DNA of 37,402 nt from T3Sed10-241 sp036796255 (GTDB lineage: Bacteria; Bacteroidota; Bacteroidia; Flavobacteriales_D; Cryomorphaceae). The notes under the pieces were generated by a model that had not been told where the DNA came from, ran no database searches, and saw only the letters and a list, made by a program, of their open reading frames with translations. Numbering within the stretch: the stretch's first letter is position 1; the number at the start of each line of letters is the position of its first letter. Positions 24,985 to 34,037 of the stretch are shown in pieces. The stretch lies in NCBI GenBank assembly GCA_036796255.1, contig DAIRDH010000032.1:1-37402 (forward strand). The letters run 5' to 3'. Both the position numbers and the translations under genes were made by a program.

Positions 24985-25944
24985 TTACGATTTCAGTAAA
25001 GATTCAATGATGTTTTCGATGCTTATTCCTTCCGCTTCGGCCTGATAATTTCTTACCAGCCGGTGTCGCAAAATTGGCATAGCCACAGCCTGAACATTTT
25101 CTATATCGGGAGAGTATTTACCCTGCATGGCGGCATGGCATTTAGCACCGATAATGAGATACTGTGAGGCCCTTGGGCCGGCTCCCCAGCTGATGTACTT
25201 ATTGGTAATTTCAGAGGCAGCTGGGGTACCTGGCCGCGAACGGCTTACCACACCAACTGCATACTCTACCACATTGTCAGCAACAGGTATCTTCCTGATC
25301 AAATCTTGATAGGCCAAAATCTCAGCGGAAGAGATTACTTGATTAACCGTACTTTCTATGCCTGCCGTAGTGGCCTTGACCACTTGAACTTCTTCAGCAA
25401 AGCTTGGGTAATCAACCCATATATTGAACATAAAGCGGTCGAGTTGGGCTTCAGGAAGGGGATATGTTCCCTCTTGCTCAATAGGGTTTTGCGTGGCCAA
25501 TACGAAGAAAGGATCGGGTAACTTGAATGTTTGCCCTGCCGTGGTTACAGACTTTTCCTGCATGGCCTCAAGCAAGGCCGATTGTGTTTTGGGTGGTGTC
25601 CGGTTTATCTCATCTGCCAGCACCATATTTGCGAAAAGCGGTCCCTTCACAAACTTAAATTTGCGGTCATCGCCCAAAACTTCAGAACCAATAATATCAG
25701 AGGGCATAAGGTCAGGTGTAAACTGCACCCTATTAAAAGACAGCCCAAGGGTGCGGGCAATGGTGTTAACCAAAAGCGTTTTTGCCAGTCCTGGCACCCC
25801 CACCAAAAGGCAATGCCCCCTGCTGAATATAGAAATGAGCAGCTCTTCCACAACGGCATCCTGACCTACCACCACTTTGGCGATTTCAGTGCGCATGGAC
25901 TCATATTTTCTTCTGACTTCTTTAAGGGCTTCTACGTCGTTCAT
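24985..25944 (-). CDS. MoxR-family AAA+ ATPase
   Basis: The product is 319 residues, the normal MoxR length. Walker A is GVPGLAKT (Lys about 55). VLADEINRTPPKTQSALLEAMQE is Walker B with the sensor region, and VLATQNPIEQEGTYPLPEAQLDRFMF contains sensor 1 and the arginine-finger helix; these are diagnostic of MoxR/RavA-type ATPases. Family members act as chaperone-like ATPases that help assemble metal enzymes or complexes with VWA-domain proteins. No VWA or DUF58 gene is downstream here; the gene is last in a run with SurA- and PpiD-like PPIases, and the ATG overlaps the SurA-like stop (ATGA), so envelope protein folding is its likely context (inference). Confidence 0.93.
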   Translation of the reverse strand: MNDVEALKEVRRKYESMRTEIAKVVVGQDAVVEELLISIFSRGHCLLVGVPGLAKTLLVNTIARTLGLSFNRVQFTPDLMPSDIIGSEVLGDDRKFKFVKGPLFANMVLADEINRTPPKTQSALLEAMQEKSVTTAGQTFKLPDPFFVLATQNPIEQEGTYPLPEAQLDRFMFNIWVDYPSFAEEVQVVKATTAGIESTVNQVISSAEILAYQDLIRKIPVADNVVEYAVGVVSRSRPGTPAASEITNKYISWGAGPRASQYLIIGAKCHAAMQGKYSPDIENVQAVAMPILRHRLVRNYQAEAEGISIENIIESLLKS

Positions 25945-27323
25945 TTCTTGTTTTCTTTTTCAATTTTCGGATCCCGGCTTACCACAGATTCTTTCACCCA
26001 GGGGTATCCAAAATCACATGTCTGATATCCTTCATTCATTTTCACAAAAGTTTCACTAATGCGCCGTCGCATCCATCCATCCATTGTTTCAGCCCTTATC
26101 TTCTCTGAGGCCATGCTTTGCAGCATTTGATAATCATCCACCATATTGGCTCTATGGGGCTGGGTACGGTTAATCACTTTGACAATCCTGTAGCCCCTCT
26201 CGCGGTTGTCACCCTGATAGTATACTGCTTTGGACACTTCACCTATTTCCAAAGTATCAATGGTGAGAAACAATGTGGGGTCAAGTTGGTCCATCTCAAA
26301 GATGGTACTTCCAGATTGTTGATTGACAATCATTCCATTTTGATTTTTGCTTCGCTCATCATCGCTGTATCTCGCTGCTGCAAAAGAAAATGAAATGGAA
26401 TCGCGCAACACCAGGTTCCGAATTGAGTCGACAGCATTCATGGCGAGACCGAGTCCTTCAGAACTCACTTTAGGAATCAAAAGAATGTGGTTGGCATCGT
26501 ACATCTCGCCGCGGCGCTCCACCATTTGCATGATATGGTAACCATAATCCGTTTTAAATGGAGCCGAAACATTGCCTTCTGCCAATCCAAAGGCGACTGC
26601 ATCAAACTCTGGAACCCAAGTGCCCCGGGGTTTCAGACCCAAGTTACCGCCACGCGCTGCCGATCCCGGGTCTTCGCTGTAAAGTGCTGCGAGGGTTTCA
26701 AAATCTTCCTGTCCTTTTTCCACACCTTCCTTGAAACTTCGAAGCCGGTTGCGCACGCGCTCCACTTCTTCCGTCGAGGGTTTGGGATACTTGGCAATCA
26801 TTGCCATTTCAATCGATGCATTTATGAAGGGCAAACTGTCTTTGGGAATGGCATCGTAAAATTTTTGAACATCACTGGGAGTGACATTGAGCTCAGAAGT
26901 AAGTTCCGATTCCATGCGCTGCACGAGAAGCTGATCCTGAAGGGCATCAAAAAATTCTTCGCGAATTTCACCTATCGACTTTCCATAATATTTTTCCAGC
27001 GCTTCGATTGAACCAATTTGCCTAACGAAAACATCGAGCCGCTTATTCAACTCGTTGTTGACCATATCATCACTTACCTCAAGTGAATCGACTTTGGCTT
27101 GATTTAAAAGAATTTTCTCAAACAAAATCTCTTCAAGCACTTGACAGTCATCCAACTTACCAGTAAATCCTTGAGATTTTATTTGATTCTTTTGAACTTG
27201 AATATCGCTGTAAAGGATGATCTCATTGCCCACCACCGCGACCACCTCATCTACCAATTTGGGCTGGGCCCACATCACTGAAGTGGCCATTGCAAATCCA
27301 AAAATTAGAATACTTGATTTCAC
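25941..27323 (-). CDS. SurA-like periplasmic peptidyl-prolyl isomerase/chaperone
   Basis: The product is 460 residues with a signal peptide ending near VMWAQ. A SurA-type N-terminal chaperone module (VVAVVGNEIILYSDI) is followed by one clear parvulin (PpiC) domain at about residues 175-275 (FETLAALYSEDPGSAARGGN, GYHIMQMVERRG). The C-terminal half (about 280-400, FAAARYSDDERSKNQNG) looks like a second, poorly conserved PPIase domain. SurA assists outer-membrane beta-barrel proteins in the periplasm. The start codon is GTG at 27323, overlapping the stop of the upstream lipoprotein gene (GTGA), and the stop overlaps the MoxR ATG. Homologues in Bacteroidetes commonly occur with a second PPIase gene, as here. 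Confidence 0.92.
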   Translation of the reverse strand: MKSSILIFGFAMATSVMWAQPKLVDEVVAVVGNEIILYSDIQVQKNQIKSQGFTGKLDDCQVLEEILFEKILLNQAKVDSLEVSDDMVNNELNKRLDVFVRQIGSIEALEKYYGKSIGEIREEFFDALQDQLLVQRMESELTSELNVTPSDVQKFYDAIPKDSLPFINASIEMAMIAKYPKPSTEEVERVRNRLRSFKEGVEKGQEDFETLAALYSEDPGSAARGGNLGLKPRGTWVPEFDAVAFGLAEGNVSAPFKTDYGYHIMQMVERRGEMYDANHILLIPKVSSEGLGLAMNAVDSIRNLVLRDSISFSFAAARYSDDERSKNQNGMIVNQQSGSTIFEMDQLDPTLFLTIDTLEIGEVSKAVYYQGDNRERGYRIVKVINRTQPHRANMVDDYQMLQSMASEKIRAETMDGWMRRRISETFVKMNEGYQTCDFGYPWVKESVVSRDPKIEKENKK

Positions 27324-28192
27324 GGTGTGTAAGTTTTAATATTTCCTTCGGCAAAACCTTGCTTGACAACGTCTTCTCGCATTTCATCAATCAACTCTAC
27401 CTTGCGCCGGTTCAAGATAAGGTCTCGTACCCGCTTGCGTTCAAGGGGCAAAGGCGAAAGGTCGCCTTTAAGTCTGTAATCGTGAATGTAAACGAAGTAT
27501 CGGTATCCATCTTGCTCTAAGGTGATGAATTTATTGTTCTTGAGCAAATTTTCGATATCATTCACAGGCAAGGGTACCTCTCTGGAGAGGTCATCCACGT
27601 ATAGCCAGAGTTCATTGTTCACGTAGAAATTTTCGGCATACTTGCGGCTGTACTCATAAAGTTCATCAATGTCCTCATCATTCTCTGAACCCAACCATTG
27701 CTCGATATCTTTTTGTTTTGGTGCATCCACCGAAAGCTTCACGAAGCGCACCTTGGCGATATACCGCTTTAAGCGAAAGTTATCCTGGTTGGCCTCAAAG
27801 TACTTTCTCAGCTCAGCTTCAGTGATATTTGTGTCCATCTTCTGACGGATAAAGGCGCGTTCGTAGTTGTAAACAATGAGGCTGTTTCGATATTCAGTCA
27901 ACTGTTTTTGAACATCTTTTTGCTCATCGGACAGGTTGTCTTCCGCAGTGCGCAAAAGTGCCTTTTCGGCAATCCATGCGCTTACAACACCTTCTGCCAG
28001 CCGGGCCGAATCATCGGGATTGTACGTCGGAGGCAACTTCGAAAGTAAATCATTTCGGGTCAAGCGCTCACCAAAAACCTTAGCAACTACGTCTTGCTCA
28101 TCTTCTTCAACATTTCCGCAAGCGGACAGTCCTACTGTGAGCAGCCCTAGCAACAAAAATGAAAAAAGTACGGGCGGTTTGTGCTTATCCAA
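27320..28192 (-). CDS. lipoprotein related to SurA/PpiD N-terminal chaperone modules, no PPIase domain seen
   Basis: The product is about 290 residues. It starts with a lipoprotein signal (FSFLLLGLLTVGLSAC; acylated Cys about 25). The segment after it (VVAKVFGERLTRNDLLSKLP, then helices with AWIAEKALL) resembles the N-terminal helical domain of SurA/PpiD-type chaperones. I see no parvulin domain. The best start is TTG 28192, since no in-frame ATG precedes the signal peptide. It sits 11 bases after the PpiD-like gene and overlaps the SurA-like gene, so all three should be made together. A role as a membrane-anchored partner or holdase for outer-membrane proteins is inference. Confidence 0.8.
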   Translation of the reverse strand: MDKHKPPVLFSFLLLGLLTVGLSACGNVEEDEQDVVAKVFGERLTRNDLLSKLPPTYNPDDSARLAEGVVSAWIAEKALLRTAEDNLSDEQKDVQKQLTEYRNSLIVYNYERAFIRQKMDTNITEAELRKYFEANQDNFRLKRYIAKVRFVKLSVDAPKQKDIEQWLGSENDEDIDELYEYSRKYAENFYVNNELWLYVDDLSREVPLPVNDIENLLKNNKFITLEQDGYRYFVYIHDYRLKGDLSPLPLERKRVRDLILNRRKVELIDEMREDVVKQGFAEGNIKTYTP

Positions 28193-28203
28193 AAGATCAT
28201 TGA

Positions 28204-30153
28204 TTATTGAATATCGTAAAGCACTTCCTGGTTCAGTTCCACTTTGTGCTTGCTTCGCAAGGTTTCAATCCATTCTTTTTCAAGGTATGATTGGTAGCCT
28301 GCCGCGATTAATCCACGCGCCTCAGAAATGTCTTTCGGCATCGATGGTCTGATCTCTTTGATGTGGACTACCTTCATTTGGCCATCTGAATCTATAGGGC
28401 CATACACCCCTGGCTTCCAATCGACATTGGCCAGGACAGGAATGTCAGCCTTTTCCTTCAAGCCGCTCTGTACATTTACCTTCAAGGCACTTTTCTCATT
28501 TACGGCGGTGCGGATATCATCCTGGTTCTTTCCCTTCTTGAGCAATTTCACAACTTTCTTTGCAGTCGCCTCGTCTTCGACAGTATAGATGTCGAATCCT
28601 GCGCGCTCCTCCCACATGAATTGTTCCTTATTCGCTTCGTAATAATCAATGAGCCCGGCGCTATCAGTTACTGCCTTGGTCCACACCTTCTCGTCGGTAA
28701 GGTCAAAGAGCAGAATGCCATCGCGGTATTCATTGAGCAAGGCTCTGAATTCGGGGTATTTCTCTTCCAACCTGGAATCTTCGTAGTCCATGATGCTCTG
28801 GGTGACAAAATTCTGATAGCTGTCGTCGATCAATACTTTTGTATCCACAGCGGACCTTCTCGGATTCATTTGCTCCTTTAAAAAATTGTTGAAGTCAGCC
28901 TGGGTGTAATCTTTACCGTCTAATGTGAAAAGCGTTTTGTTTGCCTTATTGGTTTTTTCATTGGGACTCCAGCGACCACTGAAATAGGATGTATCGAGAT
29001 CACTGTAAAAGGGCTTAAGCGCCTTCTTGTCTTCTCTGAAATCGTACTCTGCCTTGCGTTTCGCAATAAATATGGCTTTTGGAATGTCAGAGCGGCTGTC
29101 GCGGCTTATGCGGTTGCGCAACTCTTTCTCCATTTCCTCATAAGTAGAAACCGGAACCTTCTCAATCAATTTGACAATATGCCAGCCATAAGGCGAAGTA
29201 AAAGGCTCAGAATATGTCCCCTCTTCATCAATACCAAAAGCCACTTCTTCAAACTCTGCTACCATCTTGCCTGTGCCAAATACAGGCAGCTCTCCTCCGC
29301 GGGCAGCAGAACTCCTGTCATCAGAAAACTTACGAGCCAAGTCGGTGAAATCATCACCGCTTTGAAGTCTTTCATAGACTTCGCGAATGCGACGCTCATT
29401 ATTTTCCTGCACCTCATCGGGGTCACCAGCCTCAGTGCGCACCATGATGTGGGCTACTTTGATTTGTCCGCGTGCGGGGCGACGGTCTTTGACCTGTACG
29501 ATATGGTATCCAAACCGGGTGCGTACCGGTCCACCAATCTCTCCTTGGGGTGTGTTGTATACCAGGCTCTCGAATGGATACACCATTTGCATGGAAGTGA
29601 AGTATCCCAAGTCTCCGCTATTGGTCTTGGCGCTTGGATCTTCAGAATGGGTTGCTGCCAATTTATCAAATCCTGCCGGATTGGCCTTTACTTTTTTCAG
29701 CAGATCCATAACCTTTTTGTGCGCAGCTAAAGTATCGGCTGGTGTCGGGTCGGACGGAAGTTTTATCAGAATATGTGCTGCATTCACTTCAAATTGCATC
29801 CTGTCGTAAGCCTCGCGAACGAGCGAATCAGTAATGGCTTTGTCGGCCATGTAGGGCCTTGCGAGTTGCTCTCTGTAACCCGCCAATTCTTTTTTAAACG
29901 CTGAAGCGGTATCCCTTCCCATTTCTTCGGCCTCAAGCACCTTTAACTTAAAGTTGATGAACAATTCGATGTATTCATCCAGATCTTCGCGGGTGATGGC
30001 GCTGTCTCGGTTGTTCTTTTTATAGATCGCTTCAAATTCAGACCGGGTTACCTCCTTGTCGTCAATTCGCAGCAGCACTGGATCACTGGAATTGGACTGC
30101 GCAATAGCGATCACGGTGACCGCTGAAAACAAAAAGCTAAGAACAGTTTTCAT
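28204..30153 (-). CDS. periplasmic peptidyl-prolyl isomerase with two parvulin domains (PpiD/SurA-like)
   Basis: The product is 649 residues with a signal peptide (MKTVLSFLFSAVTVIAIAQ). An N-terminal chaperone module (VLLRIDDKEVTRSEFEAIYKKN) is followed by two parvulin domains in tandem, about residues 118-222 (AAHILIKLPSDPTPADTL, FGYHIVQVKDRRPA) and 227-330 (VAHIMVRTEAGDPDEVQ, YGWHIVKLIEKVP). The C-terminal roughly 300 residues have another SurA-like helical segment (TLFTLDGKDYTQADFNNFLK) and a possible degenerate PPIase end. It should act on outer-membrane proteins in the periplasm. It lies 30 bases after guaB and 11 bases before the lipoprotein gene, so read-through from guaB is likely. 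Confidence 0.93.
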   Translation of the reverse strand: MKTVLSFLFSAVTVIAIAQSNSSDPVLLRIDDKEVTRSEFEAIYKKNNRDSAITREDLDEYIELFINFKLKVLEAEEMGRDTASAFKKELAGYREQLARPYMADKAITDSLVREAYDRMQFEVNAAHILIKLPSDPTPADTLAAHKKVMDLLKKVKANPAGFDKLAATHSEDPSAKTNSGDLGYFTSMQMVYPFESLVYNTPQGEIGGPVRTRFGYHIVQVKDRRPARGQIKVAHIMVRTEAGDPDEVQENNERRIREVYERLQSGDDFTDLARKFSDDRSSAARGGELPVFGTGKMVAEFEEVAFGIDEEGTYSEPFTSPYGWHIVKLIEKVPVSTYEEMEKELRNRISRDSRSDIPKAIFIAKRKAEYDFREDKKALKPFYSDLDTSYFSGRWSPNEKTNKANKTLFTLDGKDYTQADFNNFLKEQMNPRRSAVDTKVLIDDSYQNFVTQSIMDYEDSRLEEKYPEFRALLNEYRDGILLFDLTDEKVWTKAVTDSAGLIDYYEANKEQFMWEERAGFDIYTVEDEATAKKVVKLLKKGKNQDDIRTAVNEKSALKVNVQSGLKEKADIPVLANVDWKPGVYGPIDSDGQMKVVHIKEIRPSMPKDISEARGLIAAGYQSYLEKEWIETLRSKHKVELNQEVLYDIQ

Positions 30154-30183
30154 AGTTTGATTTTGATTCTGTGTTTTTTCAGT

Positions 30184-31656
30184 TTAACGAATGCTGTAAT
30201 TTGGAGCTTCCCGTGTGATGGTTACATCATGAGGATGGCTTTCCCTAATACCCGCATTGGTAATTCGAACGAAGTGGGCCTTTGCCAATTGATTAATATC
30301 GGCTGCGCCGCAGTATCCCATACCAGCGCGCAGGCCTCCCATCACCTGGTACATCACTTCGGCCAAAGTCCCTTTGTATGGCACCCGGCCCGCTATGCCT
30401 TCTGGAACCAGCTTCTGCAAATCGTCTTGCTCGCCTTGGAAATACCGGTCACCCGATCCTTTTTGCATGGCTTCTATGGATCCCATACCTCTGTATGCCT
30501 TAAACTTACGCCCTTCGTAAATGATGGTCTCACCCGGGGACTCATCTACCCCGGCAAACATTGAGCCAAGCATTACGGAGCCAGCCCCGGCAGCCAGTGC
30601 TTTGACCACATCGCCCGTGTAGCGGATGCCACCATCGGCGATGATTGGGATGCCTGTGCCTTCTAAAGCACTTGCTGCATCCAGCACAGCCGAAAGCTGC
30701 GGTACGCCCACACCTGCCACTACGCGGGTGGTGCAAATAGAGCCAGGGCCTATACCTACTTTTACGGCGTCGGCACCGGAATCGGCGAGGAATCGGGCAC
30801 CGTCGGCCGTTGCAATATTGCCCACGATAGCATCGATATGAGGAAATCGGTCTTTGACCTGCTTCAGCACAGCAATCACGCCTTTGGTATGTCCATGGGC
30901 AGTGTCAATTACAATGGCATCAACGCCGGCATTCACTAGGGCTTCGGTGCGCTGCAGGGCATCGGCGGTTACACCGATGGCTGCTGCCACTCTAAGGCGA
31001 CCCATTTTATCTTTACAGCTCGAAGGGTGCTTGCGGACTTTGATAATATCTCTGTAAGTGATTAGTCCTACCAGCTTACCTTCCTTATCGACAACTGGCA
31101 ATTTCTCAATTTTGTATTCCTGCAGTATGGTTTCAGCCTGCGAAAGGGTAGTGCCTATTTCGGCAGTGACTAGGTCGCTGCTGGTCATCACTTCGGTGAC
31201 AGGCTTACTGGTGTTTTTTTCAAACCTTAGGTCGCGGTTGGTCACGATGCCGATAAGCACACGTTTCTCGTCAATCACGGGAATTCCACCGATGCTGTGC
31301 TCAGACATGATTTGAAGCGCATCGCCTACTTTGGCACCTACGCTCAAGGTAATGGGGTCTTGAATCATCCCACTTTCAGATCGTTTCACTTTTCGCACTT
31401 CACGGGCTTGCGCCTCGATCGACATATTCTTGTGGATCACCCCTATTCCACCCTGTTGCGCTATGGCAATGGCAAGGTTGGCATTGGTGACCGTATCCAT
31501 CGCAGCTGATACGATCGGCGTATTGAGCACGATATTTCTCGAAAAATGCGATCGGATGTCGACCTCTTTGGGTAGAATCTCTGAATATGCAGGCACCAGC
31601 AATACGTCATCGTAGGTGAGGCCTTCTCCGAGAATTTTTGTTGAATTTATGGACAT
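30184..31656 (-). CDS. guaB: inosine-5'-monophosphate dehydrogenase
   Basis: The product is 490 residues, the usual bacterial length. The N-terminus EGLTYDDVLLVPAYSE, two CBS domains at about residues 95-205, and the catalytic loop GIGPGSICTTRVVAGVGVPQ with the nucleophile Cys at about 308 are all present. The IADGGIRYTGDVVKALAAGA segment and the flap Arg-Tyr region (YRGMGSIEAM) follow. The enzyme oxidises IMP to XMP with NAD+, the committed step of GMP synthesis. A clear promoter element lies 35 bases upstream. The PPIase gene begins 30 bases downstream, so guaB may head that operon. Confidence 0.98.
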   Translation of the reverse strand: MSINSTKILGEGLTYDDVLLVPAYSEILPKEVDIRSHFSRNIVLNTPIVSAAMDTVTNANLAIAIAQQGGIGVIHKNMSIEAQAREVRKVKRSESGMIQDPITLSVGAKVGDALQIMSEHSIGGIPVIDEKRVLIGIVTNRDLRFEKNTSKPVTEVMTSSDLVTAEIGTTLSQAETILQEYKIEKLPVVDKEGKLVGLITYRDIIKVRKHPSSCKDKMGRLRVAAAIGVTADALQRTEALVNAGVDAIVIDTAHGHTKGVIAVLKQVKDRFPHIDAIVGNIATADGARFLADSGADAVKVGIGPGSICTTRVVAGVGVPQLSAVLDAASALEGTGIPIIADGGIRYTGDVVKALAAGAGSVMLGSMFAGVDESPGETIIYEGRKFKAYRGMGSIEAMQKGSGDRYFQGEQDDLQKLVPEGIAGRVPYKGTLAEVMYQVMGGLRAGMGYCGAADINQLAKAHFVRITNAGIRESHPHDVTITREAPNYSIR

Positions 31657-31691
31657 AATGCGGTCTATTGGACTTACTGTATAAATTCCGG

Positions 31692-31699
31692 CAAAAGTA
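31692..31699 (-). promoter_or_regulatory. Bacteroidetes -7 promoter element (TACTTTTG) of guaB
   Basis: TACTTTTG on the minus strand matches TAnnTTTG exactly and ends 35 bases before the guaB ATG. A TTTTG lies 25 bases upstream, slightly beyond the normal -33 spacing. Confidence 0.5.
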
Positions 31700-31774
31700 A
31701 TGATTATTTGTCACCGATTTTGAGCAAAAGCCTCATGATCACTCGCCGAAAAAAACGACAAATTCAAGGACAAG

Positions 31775-33835
31775 CTATTTTCTCAAAACGTAAAGCACAT
31801 CCTGCTCTATGAACGGCTTTCCGCTGCCATCACTGTAGGCAATGATGTACCTGAACACGTCTTCGCGCACCCGGCTGCCACGGTAAGTTCCGTCCCAGCC
31901 TTCTTCAATATCAGCGCTCTCGAATATCAACTGACCCCACTTGTTGTAAATTTCCATGCGGAAGGTGGCCAAATCAATAAATCCAGCTACTGGTTTGAAC
32001 ACCTGATTTTCAGGCTGGCCATCAAGCACTATAGCCGAAGGAATCCACATTATTGGCGGTTGGGTTACACAATCCGTAAAGGAGCTTGATTGCGAGGGAA
32101 AACCATAGCTATTGGGGGCTTCAATGGCCACTACGGCGTAGCAAAATTCCCCTTCTTCATCCCGAAATTGCTCTACATCATCTTCAAAAATAAAGGTATC
32201 CCCTCCTACTGTCGCATAAAGTTGAAAATCGGCATCACTACCCACTTTGCGCCATATTTGATAAGCACTCACTCCCTGCTGCCAGGCTTCATAGGGATTC
32301 CATGACAGGTAATTTTTAAGCTCTCTCGTCTCGGCCAGAACATCGAGTACGATGCTGGTACCGAGGTTGGATTGTCCTATCAGTGCGCCGCATCCGTCAT
32401 ATGCTTCAAAGCGATAGTTGTATTGCACGCTGCGGGTATCCAGGCCTTCGTCGGTATAAGTTAGAATTTGATCCTCAGTTTGCGCAAGGGTTGCGATTTC
32501 CAAATAACTGCCATTTTCCCTAGCCCTTGATAGCCGGTATGTCGTCCCTACGGCCGTCACATCTTGCAAAATATTAACTTCGAGGGTACTGGCATCAACC
32601 ACATCAACTGATGACAGGTAGACGATCGAGGAGATACTGGGATATTGTGTTGTTACGCAATCGCTATTGGAAGTGGCATTTACCTGATTTCCAGCGGAGA
32701 CCGCTTCAATGTAAAAACAATATTCTTTATTGGGCTCGACACCTGCCAAGAAAAAGGTCGAGTTGCCATCGGTCTCACCCATCAGTTCAGGACCGTCGCC
32801 ATCCACGAACGCCTGAATGCGGTATTGGGCTACGCCCTCATCCCAGCCTTCATATTCGCTCCAGGAAATCATCGCGTCGAGACTGCACTCGGTGTAGCTT
32901 GCTTCCGCAAACATGGTGGTGGCTGTTCCGCTGAAAGAGGCATCATTGCCACAATCGTCGAATGCTATCACTGCCAAGGTCTTGGAACCGTTACTGCCGG
33001 CATTTTCATAAACAAATTCGGTAGGTTCACCAGCAGGTATGAAGCCGACATTGACAAATTGCTGGCCCACAACATCGATATCCTGAACCCTGTAAAAAGC
33101 GAGATCAGGAGCAAATACCGGAGTCCAGGTCAACACGATATCACCGGTCAGTGGATCCACACTGGCTGTCTCGATCAGTGGTTGCGGAGGCGGCATGATA
33201 TCGCGAAACTCATCTTCCTCTCGCTGTGACCTGAGAATGCAACTCGTCCATTCAAAAGCTACAGAATAGCGCACCATGGTGTCGTCGCAAAACCCGAACA
33301 AGGTATCACTGTAGCTGGTGACTAGAGGACCGAGGGTTGCGACCACCTGGGCAGGCTCACCTTCAGGCTCGCGGTACACATTAAAAGACCCTTCAGCCGG
33401 CATTGTACTGTAAGGCAAAGTCCAGGACAACTGCGCTACTGATGTATTTACAACTGAAAGGCTGAGGACGATATTGGCAACGGTATCAGTGCTTACTGAT
33501 GTCTGTCCTTCGTATATGGACCGTACATAAAATCGATTTACCACCGTGGGATCAACCGCAAAATCAGTAAAAGTAGTATTGTTGGAAGGGCCAAGCTGGG
33601 TAAGGAGTGCGAAACCATTTCCGTTATCGCGCCATATTTCATAATTCAAATCAGGATCTGCAATTAGAGGTTCATCCCAATCCATCACAAACGCGTTGGC
33701 TTCATTCATGCTTCCACAAAAATTCAGAGGCGGCATTACCTGTGCCTGCACAACCTGAGCCAGGCACATCATGACCATTGCCATGTGTGCACAGAACCAG
33801 CGCGCGCGGGTAAATACCTTAACTTCTGCTCTCAT
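31775..33835 (-). CDS. large secreted protein with FnIII-like repeats and T9SS type B (gliding-associated) C-terminal domain
   Basis: The product is 686 residues with a signal peptide (AHMAMVMMCLAQVVQAQ). Several fibronectin type III-like beta sandwiches follow, recognised by repeated W-x-x-Y/P and Y-x-V/I patterns (DIVLTWTPVFAPDLAFYRV, AMISWSEYEGWDEGVAQYRI, NYLSWNPYEAWQQGVSAYQI). The C-terminal roughly 90 residues match the CHU_C / type B sorting domain: IPSAIVLDGQPENQVFKPV, MEIYNKWGQLIFES, WDGTYRGS, VFRYIIAYSDGSG. Such proteins are exported by T9SS and linked to the surface. The domain content suggests an adhesin or matrix protein; no enzyme domain is visible. It has its own promoter and a leader of about 120 bases. 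Confidence 0.88.
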   Translation of the reverse strand: MRAEVKVFTRARWFCAHMAMVMMCLAQVVQAQVMPPLNFCGSMNEANAFVMDWDEPLIADPDLNYEIWRDNGNGFALLTQLGPSNNTTFTDFAVDPTVVNRFYVRSIYEGQTSVSTDTVANIVLSLSVVNTSVAQLSWTLPYSTMPAEGSFNVYREPEGEPAQVVATLGPLVTSYSDTLFGFCDDTMVRYSVAFEWTSCILRSQREEDEFRDIMPPPQPLIETASVDPLTGDIVLTWTPVFAPDLAFYRVQDIDVVGQQFVNVGFIPAGEPTEFVYENAGSNGSKTLAVIAFDDCGNDASFSGTATTMFAEASYTECSLDAMISWSEYEGWDEGVAQYRIQAFVDGDGPELMGETDGNSTFFLAGVEPNKEYCFYIEAVSAGNQVNATSNSDCVTTQYPSISSIVYLSSVDVVDASTLEVNILQDVTAVGTTYRLSRARENGSYLEIATLAQTEDQILTYTDEGLDTRSVQYNYRFEAYDGCGALIGQSNLGTSIVLDVLAETRELKNYLSWNPYEAWQQGVSAYQIWRKVGSDADFQLYATVGGDTFIFEDDVEQFRDEEGEFCYAVVAIEAPNSYGFPSQSSSFTDCVTQPPIMWIPSAIVLDGQPENQVFKPVAGFIDLATFRMEIYNKWGQLIFESADIEEGWDGTYRGSRVREDVFRYIIAYSDGSGKPFIEQDVLYVLRK

Positions 33836-33958
33836 ATTAATCCCTCTTTTTCCAAACGCGGAAATAGTCGTGTTATTTTGACGTGATTTAACTTCATCAG
33901 TTGCGTTTGAAAAACTTTTGCCTTAAGCAATCAAAGTCACTTTCAACACATTTGCCCG

Positions 33959-33989
33959 CAAAGGTAGTTAGCACAAGGAGCCTCGACAA
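33959..33989 (-). promoter_or_regulatory. Bacteroidetes-type promoter (TTG-N20-TACCTTTG) of the T9SS type B gene
   Basis: On the minus strand TTG (33987-33989) is followed by 20 bases and TACCTTTG (33959-33966), an exact TAnnTTTG with normal spacing. It is the most complete promoter I see in the window. Transcription from here would give a leader of about 120 bases before the ATG at 33835, longer than for other genes here. Confidence 0.6.
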
Positions 33990-34037
33990 GCATCAGATGC
34001 CCCGCATCCTCAGATTTATAGAACTTTAATGACTGCA

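Noticed and set aside
32645..33229. Antisense open frame of 194 aa on the plus strand inside the T9SS type B gene
   Set aside because: It overlaps repeat-rich coding sequence of the real gene and shows no recognisable domain or start context.
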